A stretch of DNA of 12,455 nt from RGIG3528 sp963649295 (GTDB taxonomy: Bacteria; Bacillota; Clostridia; Lachnospirales; Lachnospiraceae), in the NCBI GenBank assembly GCA_963649295.1, contig CAVJHK010000050.1:1-12455 (forward strand), in the 5' to 3' direction. Of the stretch, positions 1 to 6,900 are shown in pieces. Each line of letters begins with the position of its first letter. The stretch's first letter is position 1. The notes below the pieces were generated by a model. The model was given only the letters and a program-made list of their open reading frames with translations. It ran no database searches and had not been told where the DNA came from. The position numbers were made by a program, and so were the translations under genes.

Positions 1-67
1 TCGTAAATACAATCGTCGAAAAACCGACAAAAGCAAGTGCATTTATAAGCGGATTGCTTTTTTTCAT
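1..67 (-). CDS. Start of a membrane-anchored or secreted protein, cut by the window edge
   Basis: Only the first 22 codons are present. They read MKKSNPLINALAFVGFSTIV followed by F-T. Two lysines follow the initiator Met, and then comes a mostly hydrophobic stretch, which looks like a signal peptide or a first transmembrane helix. The start is well supported: an AAGGTGAT ribosome binding site (71-78) sits 7 nt upstream of the ATG, and a near-consensus promoter lies just upstream of it (110-138). The gene runs off the left end, so no family can be named. It is probably its own transcription unit, or at least has its own promoter, rather than relying only on read-through from the hydrolase gene upstream. 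What is seen: start, ribosome binding site and hydrophobic N-terminus. What is inferred: export or membrane insertion. Confidence 0.7.
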   Translation of the reverse strand, partial: MKKSNPLINALAFVGFSTIVFT

Positions 68-109
68 ATAATCACCTTCTTCTTATAAAAGAAAACAAGC
101 CTCTTAATT

Positions 110-138
110 ATTTTAATATTTTAACAAAAATCTGTCAA
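110..138 (-). promoter_or_regulatory. Near-consensus sigma-A promoter for the left-edge gene
   Basis: On the minus strand the sequence reads TTGACA (133-138), a 17-nt A/T-rich spacer, then TAAAAT (110-115). The -35 box is a perfect match and the -10 box differs from TATAAT at one position. Transcription would start near 102-105, giving a leader of about 36 nt that contains the AAGGTGAT ribosome binding site and leads to the ATG at 67. It is the best promoter I can find by eye in the window. The leader is too short for a riboswitch. Confidence 0.75.
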
Positions 139-157
139 TCGATAAATTTTGGTATGC

Positions 158-1303
158 TCATATTTTTTTTTGTTCCAAAATATTAAAAACAGGATTTTTT
201 AACTTATTTTCTTTTTTCATGCTTTGCTGTGCTTCTTTAATAAAAGAATCGGCACACTTCTTGAGTGTTGTCCTTTCTTTTGAATCAAGTTCAAGATATT
301 TTTTGAACATCCCCGTAAATGTTTTCAAATGATTTGCTTTTATATCATCAAGGGTAAAGGCATCATTTGCCGAAAGCATTTTGAACAAGGCATCGGTAAA
401 TTGTTTTTTATCGTCATCGGAAAGCTCACGAAGCCAATTTCTCATTGTTTCGTCAAAAATTTTGCCGACTGCCTTAATTTCATTTGCCGTAACAAAATCT
501 TTTCCGAGCACCTGCCATGTTCCCGCATCATGCTGCATCACACCCTTTGCGGAACTTTTTACAATTGCAAATCGACTTAAATCATTCATTATTGCGCCTA
601 CGACAGACTCCTCCGGCGTAAACCATTCCGTTTTCGGAAAAATATCGTTACGCCCATCACCGAGTATCGATTCTTCCATAAATCCCGGACCGTCAAAATC
701 ATATACCTTTTGAATTCGCGCTCTTATTTTTTGAGGAGCCTTGCATGCCGCATAAACCGCCAAGTTTCCGCCTTTTGAATGACCCGTAACATAAATTTTT
801 CCTTTAACCAAACTACCTATTTCTTTCAGATAATCAAGCGCTTTTTGCTGTGCGGGAACAGCACTCATAAAGGACATATTAAAGTCTTCCCGCCATCCTA
901 TCAGGTGCTCGTCTGTACCGCGAAAAACAACAACATATGTTTTGGAATCCGCTTTGACCGTAACAGCCGAAAATTGCGAATTAATTTTCGGTACAATCTC
1001 ATTTCTGTGGCAAAACATACCCATATCCGAAAATCTTTCGGATCGGGCGCATTCCCTCAAAAAAATTCCGGCAGTTTTGGTAAAAGATGTCGATTCTTTT
1101 GCAATTTTGTCCACGTCATGATTTTTCAAATAAACTTCCGCTGTTTTTTTGATGGTGGCACAACTCAAATTATCGGACGGAACGATTCCCTGCATGTCTA
1201 TGTAAGAAAGCCATGCAAAAATCAGGCAGTCGACTTTGTTTATTTCGTCCTGCTTAACGGTCAAATCTCCTCTCCATTTTACATAATCCAAAAGTTCAGC
1301 CAT
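158..1303 (-). CDS. DUF2974 / Mbeg1-like alpha/beta hydrolase (lipase-like)
   Basis: This 381-residue protein is probably a cytoplasmic serine hydrolase of the lipase class-3-like DUF2974 (Mbeg1-like) family. The substrate is unknown. The nucleophile elbow GHSKGGN is at residues 174-180, with Ser176 as the likely nucleophile. It is preceded by an FRGTD strand motif (127-131), as in class-3 lipases. The YDFDGPGF segment (201-208) and QHDAGTWQV (257-265) are hallmarks of the family; His258 is the likely catalytic histidine and an Asp in 203-204 or nearby the acid. I see no signal peptide or transmembrane helix. The C-terminal part (about 270-381) is charged, helical-looking and Lys-rich. The start is supported by AAGGAG (1311-1316), 7 nt upstream of the ATG. 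It follows the protease gene after 86 nt with no convincing promoter or terminator between them. The family call is good; a true lipase activity is unproven. Confidence 0.8.
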   Translation of the reverse strand: MAELLDYVKWRGDLTVKQDEINKVDCLIFAWLSYIDMQGIVPSDNLSCATIKKTAEVYLKNHDVDKIAKESTSFTKTAGIFLRECARSERFSDMGMFCHRNEIVPKINSQFSAVTVKADSKTYVVVFRGTDEHLIGWREDFNMSFMSAVPAQQKALDYLKEIGSLVKGKIYVTGHSKGGNLAVYAACKAPQKIRARIQKVYDFDGPGFMEESILGDGRNDIFPKTEWFTPEESVVGAIMNDLSRFAIVKSSAKGVMQHDAGTWQVLGKDFVTANEIKAVGKIFDETMRNWLRELSDDDKKQFTDALFKMLSANDAFTLDDIKANHLKTFTGMFKKYLELDSKERTTLKKCADSFIKEAQQSMKKENKLKNPVFNILEQKKI

Positions 1304-1360
1304 AAAACAACTCCTTTTTTTGGGTATGCTCTCAAATACAGCTTAATATTTCAATGATAC

Positions 1361-1378
1361 AAGGCTCAAAAGGCTCAA
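1361..1378. repeat. Perfect 9-bp tandem duplication between protease and hydrolase genes
   Basis: The unit AAGGCTCAA occurs twice back to back (1361-1369 and 1370-1378) in the 86-nt gap between the HtrA stop and the hydrolase start. There is no T-tract hairpin here. It may be replication slippage or a direct-repeat binding site; nothing in the sequence decides between them. Confidence 0.6.
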
Positions 1379-1389
1379 AAAAATCACAA

Positions 1390-2553
1390 CTAATTTTTTG
1401 TACCGAAGACAATATCAAATGTTTTTTCGACATAAACACCTTCCGTCAGGATTTTTACCGTAATTGTACCGGTTGTGTTCCCTCTCGTGCAGGAAACGGT
1501 TTTTTCATATCCCTCCTGGCTGTTTATCGTAATGCCGTTTATTTTGGTAATGATCATACCCTCGGTAAGACCTGCCGCTTCTGCCGGCGAACCCGATTTT
1601 ATTTCTTTAATATATATACCTCTCGGCATATTGTAAGCCGTTGCATAATCCTTCGTAATAACCTGCCCGACAATACCTATATAGGCTTGCTCGCTTTCGG
1701 GAATTTCAGTCATATTCATGAGTCCCTCAATAATCGGAATTGCCGTAGAACAAGGGATCGCATAACACATTCCTTCAACATCGGCATCGGCAATTTTGGC
1801 ATTATTTATTCCGACAAATTCACCGCGTGAATTTAGGAGTGCCCCCCCTGAGTTTCCGGGGTTTATGGCAACATCCGTCTGAATAAGAGACATTGTATAT
1901 TCATCGACGGTAACCTCACGGTTAACCGCACTCACATACCCAACCGTCACCGATTGTCCGTATCCGAGCGCATTTCCGATTGCGATCACCATTTCACCCG
2001 GCACAAGACTGTCGGAATCTCCGAATGCGGCAAGTCTGATTTTTGCAAGCGTTTCGATCGACAAATCGGAAATTTTAACCGAAATCACTGCCAAATCCTC
2101 AGACTCATCGCTTGCCTTAACCTCCGCATTGGCACTTGATTCATCAATAAAATTCACCGAAACCGAGACTGCATTGTCGACAACGTGGTAATTTGTGGCA
2201 ATAAGAATTTCATCATCATTCTGAGCCGCAATAATCCCCGATGCATTTGACGTTGTTTCGTATGCATACGCTCTTCCGAACATATCATATTTATATGTTA
2301 CGCCCGAAACATTTATCGCCACAAGCGCCGGCATGGCATTTGCGGCAACAGTCGAAATTCCTGACGCATCATCCGACACCGAAGCAGCACTTTCACTTGC
2401 AAGAGAAGCATATTCTTCCTGTAATTTTTCGTATTTTTGAACTGCCGCATCTACTTTTGATTTACTGTTAAAATATTCTATTGTCGGAAAAAGCACACCT
2501 GAGACAGCTCCGATAATTATCGCACCTATAATAATTTTGTAAACAGATTTCAT
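1390..2553 (-). CDS. htrA: Membrane-anchored HtrA/DegP-type serine protease with one PDZ domain
   Basis: This 387-residue protein is an extracytoplasmic quality-control protease of the trypsin-like S1C family. An uncleaved-looking signal anchor (about residues 6-22, a run of I/G/A/V) is followed by a short coiled-coil-like or Ser/Ala-rich linker (30-65). The protease domain spans about 70-285. The catalytic triad is visible: His123 in ATNYHVVDNA, Asp153 in SEDLAV, and Ser235 in NPGNSGGAL. The GNALGYGQSVTVGYVSA stretch (193-209) matches the L1/oxyanion region of HtrA proteins. A single PDZ domain covers about 288-383, with GSPAEAAGL (321-329) and the following IITKINGI. The length is typical of Gram-positive HtrA. 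The start is set by AAGGTGAT (2560-2567). It lies 59 nt downstream of folC with no clear promoter. In other bacteria htrA is often induced by envelope stress; no such operator is visible here. Confidence 0.95.
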   Translation of the reverse strand: MKSVYKIIIGAIIIGAVSGVLFPTIEYFNSKSKVDAAVQKYEKLQEEYASLASESAASVSDDASGISTVAANAMPALVAINVSGVTYKYDMFGRAYAYETTSNASGIIAAQNDDEILIATNYHVVDNAVSVSVNFIDESSANAEVKASDESEDLAVISVKISDLSIETLAKIRLAAFGDSDSLVPGEMVIAIGNALGYGQSVTVGYVSAVNREVTVDEYTMSLIQTDVAINPGNSGGALLNSRGEFVGINNAKIADADVEGMCYAIPCSTAIPIIEGLMNMTEIPESEQAYIGIVGQVITKDYATAYNMPRGIYIKEIKSGSPAEAAGLTEGMIITKINGITINSQEGYEKTVSCTRGNTTGTITVKILTEGVYVEKTFDIVFGTKN

Positions 2554-2612
2554 ATTTATATCACCTTCCGTTTCGGATAAACATTAACACGAAAGTATGA
2601 AAGAAATGTGTA

Positions 2613-3947
2613 TTAATTATTTTGCTTTCCAAAAAAATCCCGAACCTCCGAAGCCATATAAAGAGAGCCAAGGCAAAGCAGAATATCGTTTTCCTTTGCA
2701 TCAGAAATTCCGAGTTTTATGCCGGACGAGACATTCCCGCCGTTCCTTATTGTTTTTACGCTTTCACCGCAAATTTTTTGAGTAAGCATATAAAGTTCCT
2801 CACACTTCATTGCCCTGTTGTAAACAGGCTCTACACATATTATTTCATTTGCGATTTCCGACAAAATTATAAGAATTCCCGATACGTCTTTGTCTGCCAT
2901 AACACCGAATACACATATTACATTCGGCCTTTTTTCCTTATATTCCTTTAAGCATGAAATTATGGCATCAATTGTTGCACGCATTCCTTGAGGATTATGT
3001 GATCCGTCTACAAATGTAAGCGGATGATCGTTTATTTTTTCGAGTCTCGCAATCCACTTAAATCTTTCAAGACCGCTGTAGACTGCTGTATCCGGAATAT
3101 TAAACCCGCGTCTTCTCAAAACTTTTACGCCTTCTGTTACAACAGCCGCATTTTTTCTTTGATAGCTTCCTATCATATTCATTTTGATATCTTCAAATCC
3201 GCCATACGAAAAAATCTGACATGACAAATCTGCTTTTTTAACTTTAATATCATTAAAATCCGGTACAATAAGGCTTGAACCGGTCTCCATGCATTTATTC
3301 TTAATTTCGGCTAAGGCATCATGCTCTTCACCGTAAAATACAACATCCGAGCCTTTTTTTATTATTCCGGACTTTGTTCTTGCGATTTCACCAACCGTAT
3401 TTCCAAGGTATTGCATATGATCAAGCCCTATATTTGTGAGGATTGTAAGTTCATTTTTTGGAATTACGTTTGTCGCGTCAAATTCACCGCCCATGCCCAC
3501 TTCAAGAACAACAATATCGCATTTTGTTTCCAGAAAATACAAAAAACCTATTACCGTAACAACCTCAAACTCGGACGGCGGCTCTTCCATACCGTCAACC
3601 GCATTTTTTACTTTTTCTGTAAGTCTCGCAAGGCTTTCATCGGGAATTTCAATAAATCCCGGAAGTGTCCCGGATTCGTTATTTTCGTCGCTTACCATAA
3701 TGCGCTCGTTAAAGCGCATTATAAAAGGCGACGTAAAAAGTCCCACTTTATATCCGGCACTTTTAAGGATTTCCGCAATCATAGCGGACACTGAGCCTTT
3801 TCCGTTTGTACCGCCGATATGAATAAATTTAAGATTTTTTTCCGGATTTCCGGTTAATTTAAGCAACTCACGGGTTTTTGTAAGTCCGAGTTTTTTGCTC
3901 ATAAAGCGAAGCCCGTGTATATAATCCAAAGCTTCTTCGACATTCAT
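2613..3947 (-). CDS. folC: Folylpolyglutamate synthase / dihydrofolate synthase
   Basis: This cytoplasmic Mur-ligase-family enzyme adds glutamate to dihydropteroate and/or to folates, using ATP. The 444 residues are the usual length. The P-loop GGTNGKGS is at 45-52, followed by FTSPF (71-75) and FNERI (79-83), both classic FolC segments. GMGGEFDATN (151-160) and NIGLDHMQYLG (172-182) with His177 form the metal and nucleotide site. TKSGIIK (191-197) carries the usually carbamylated lysine (Lys192). DGSHNPQG (314-321) is the C-domain motif, with Ser in place of the common Ala of DGAHN. The start has a GGGAG site 8 nt upstream that lies inside the end of the preceding gene; the gap to that gene's stop is 2 nt, so the two are probably translationally coupled. 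Whether it is bifunctional (FolC as in E. coli) or only an FPGS cannot be read from the sequence. Confidence 0.95.
   Translation of the reverse strand: MNVEEALDYIHGLRFMSKKLGLTKTRELLKLTGNPEKNLKFIHIGGTNGKGSVSAMIAEILKSAGYKVGLFTSPFIMRFNERIMVSDENNESGTLPGFIEIPDESLARLTEKVKNAVDGMEEPPSEFEVVTVIGFLYFLETKCDIVVLEVGMGGEFDATNVIPKNELTILTNIGLDHMQYLGNTVGEIARTKSGIIKKGSDVVFYGEEHDALAEIKNKCMETGSSLIVPDFNDIKVKKADLSCQIFSYGGFEDIKMNMIGSYQRKNAAVVTEGVKVLRRRGFNIPDTAVYSGLERFKWIARLEKINDHPLTFVDGSHNPQGMRATIDAIISCLKEYKEKRPNVICVFGVMADKDVSGILIILSEIANEIICVEPVYNRAMKCEELYMLTQKICGESVKTIRNGGNVSSGIKLGISDAKENDILLCLGSLYMASEVRDFFGKQNN
3697..3722. repeat. 10-bp perfect inverted repeat inside folC
   Basis: ATAATGCGCT (3697-3706) and AGCGCATTAT (3713-3722) are exact reverse complements separated by a 6-nt loop. 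The stretch encodes the residues IMRFNERIM right after the conserved FTSPF. It could simply reflect the near-symmetric coding of R-F-N-E-R, which FolC conserves. No T-tract follows, so it is not an intrinsic terminator. Confidence 0.5.
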
Positions 3948-3949
3948 TG

Positions 3950-6900
3950 TTATTGCTCCCGTTTTTCCATATTTTCAAAAGCCGTCGCAAGCATAAGCTT
4001 GATACGATTGAGCTGGTTTACCTCAGATGCACCGGGGTCATAGTCAACCGCAACAATATTGGCTTCCTTAAAATTATTTCTTATTTCCTTAATTACACCT
4101 TTTCCCACAATATGATTCGGCAAGCATGCAAAAGGCTGACAGCAAACTATGTTCGTTACTCCCGAATGAATAAGTTCAATCATTTCACCGGTCAAAAACC
4201 ACCCTTCACCCGTCTGATTTCCCAATGAAACTATGGGAGAAGCGTAGTCTGCAAGCACCGAAATCGGAACGGGTGCACTGAATCTCTTGCTATTTTTTAA
4301 TGCCTTTACGGCATCCTTCCGCATAAAGTCATAAAATTTTACAATCATATTGTTGATTCTCATCGACTTTTTGGACTTGCCGAGTGCTTCATGCTTAAAA
4401 TTCGAATTATATGAGCAATATGACAAAAAGTCCATGAGGTCCGGCATAACCGCCTCAGCGCCTTCTTTTTCAAGCAAATCAACAAGATAATTGTTTGCGG
4501 CAGGCAGGAATTTTACAAGGATTTCACCGACTATTCCCACTCTCGGCTTTTTTATGTCCTTAAGCGGAATTTCATCAAATTCCTTTATGATTTGCCGAAC
4601 ATTTCTTCTAAAATCCCTAAAGTGCCCCGTTTGAACCTGTTCTATACAAATTTTCTTCCATTTTTCATGAAGCCTGTTGACGCTTCCCGGTTCAAGCTCA
4701 TAGGGTCTTGTCCTATATACGACACGCATAAATATGTCACCGTAAACAAGCGCCTGCATGGCACGGATAATCATTTTCGGTTCAAGCGAAAATCCGGGAT
4801 TTTTTTCTATTCCCGAGGTGCTGAGTGAAATAACCGGCACCTGTTCCATCCCTGCTTTTTTGAGTGCTCTTCTTATAAACGCAATATAGTTTGTCGCTCT
4901 GCAGCCGCCGCCGGTTTGGGTTATGATTACGGCTGTTTTGTTTAAGTCGTATTTTCCCGACTGCAAGGCTTCTATCATTTCACCCACAATAAGAAGCGAC
5001 GGATAACATGCATCGTTATTTACATATTTGAGTCCGATATTGATTGTGTCACGCGTGGGCTCGGGCAGCTCAACAATATTAATTCCGCATGATTTCATTG
5101 CCGGAGCAATTATATCAAAATGAATCGGTGTCATTTGAGGAATAAGAACATTGTAGGTTTTTCTCATTTCCTCCGTAAAAATAATTCTGTGATAGGCTGC
5201 GTCGTTTACCTTATTGGTAATCCCCTTTTGCTTTCTGTCATTGATTGCGGAAAGTAACGACCTGATTCTGATTCTTGCGGCGCCCAAGTTACTCACTTCA
5301 TCTATCTTAAGCATTGTATAAATCTTACCCGAACCCGTAAGAATATCCGCAACCTGGTCGGTTGTAACGGCATCAAGTCCGCATCCGAACGAAAAAAGCT
5401 GTATAAGGTTAAGATCCGGATTTTCGCGAACATACGAAGCCGCAGCATAAAGTCTTGAATGATACATCCACTGGTCTACAACAATAGTAGGTCTGTCGGT
5501 CTTTGCAAGATGCGAAACCGAATCTTCAGTAAGAACCGCTACACCATAAGAATTGATAAGTTCCGGTATTCCATGGTTGATTTCGGGATCGATATGATAA
5601 GGTCGTCCTGCAAGAACTATACCCTCGCACTTATGCTCACTGATATATTTAATCGTAGCCTCGCCCGCTTTTTTCATGTCATTTCTGGCATTTTCAAGTT
5701 CTGTCCAGGCGGCATGTGCGGCAATAGTCACTTCTTCCTTCGGAATATTGTTTTCGATTCCGAAAAATTTCACAAGACGATTTGTTATGATTTCTTCCGA
5801 TTCAAGCGAAACAAAAGGATTTTGATATTTAATCCCAAAGTTTTTTATCTCTTCTACATTATTCTTTATATTTTCACCATATCCCGCAACCATGGGACAG
5901 TTGTAGTGATCACCGGCTTCCGGAAATTCGATTCTTTCATAGCTTACACAAGGATAGAATATATACTTGATGCCTTCCTTTATGAGCCAGCTCACATGTC
6001 CGTGCGCAAGTTTTGCCGGATAACATTCAGACTCCGACGGGATCGATTCTATTCCCATTTCGTATATCTTTTTTGAAGAAAGCGGTGACAAAACAACCCT
6101 GTATCCGAGACGCGTAAAAAACGTAAACCAGAAAGGATAGTTTTCGTACATATTTAAAACTCTCGGAATTCCGACCGTTCCGCGTTTTGCCTCAAATTCT
6201 TCAAGCGGCGTATATCCAAAAACTCTCTTTAATTTATAATCAAAGAGGTTCGGAATATCTTTATTTTTCTTTTCTTTCCCGAGTCCCTTCTCACATCTGT
6301 TTCCGGAAATAAAATTGCGGTTTCCGGGAAAATGATTTATCGTAAGCAAGCAATGATTTGTGCATCCCTTGCATCTTGTAAGCGTCGAATCAAAAGTAAG
6401 CTCTTCGATCTCCTTAAAAGAAAGCATGGTTGTAGGCTGTCCGTTATAATGACTTCTTGCAATAAGCGCCGCACCGAACGCCCCCATAATCCCCGCGATA
6501 TCCGGACGAACAACATTTGCTCCGACTGTTTTTTCGAAGCTCTTAAGAACCGCATCATTATAAAAAGTTCCCCCCTGAACAACTATTCTTTGTCCAAGGT
6601 CTTTTGCATCGCTCACCTTTATAACTTTATAAAGGGCATTTTTTATTACGGAATAAGCAAGTCCCGCGGAAATATCACTTACCTCCGCTCCTTCTTTTTG
6701 AGCCTGCTTTACCTTTGAATTCATAAAAACGGTACATCTTGTTCCGAGATCTATGGGATGTTTGGCAAACAAAGCTATTTTTGCAAAATCGGCAACTTCA
6801 TAATTCAGCGATTTTGCAAAGGTTTCGATAAAGGAACCGCATCCCGATGAGCATGCCTCATTAAGCTGCACGGAATCAACGGCGTGGTTCTTTATCTTAA

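Noticed and set aside
779..1357. Plus-strand open frame (192 codons) antisense to the hydrolase
   Set aside because: It is a shadow of a gene with clear catalytic motifs; its translation is rich in Phe, Asn and Cys and has no domain logic.
5459..6076. Plus-strand open frame (205 codons) inside the giant activase gene
   Set aside because: It is a shadow frame over conserved DUF2229 coding sequence, with no recognisable content.
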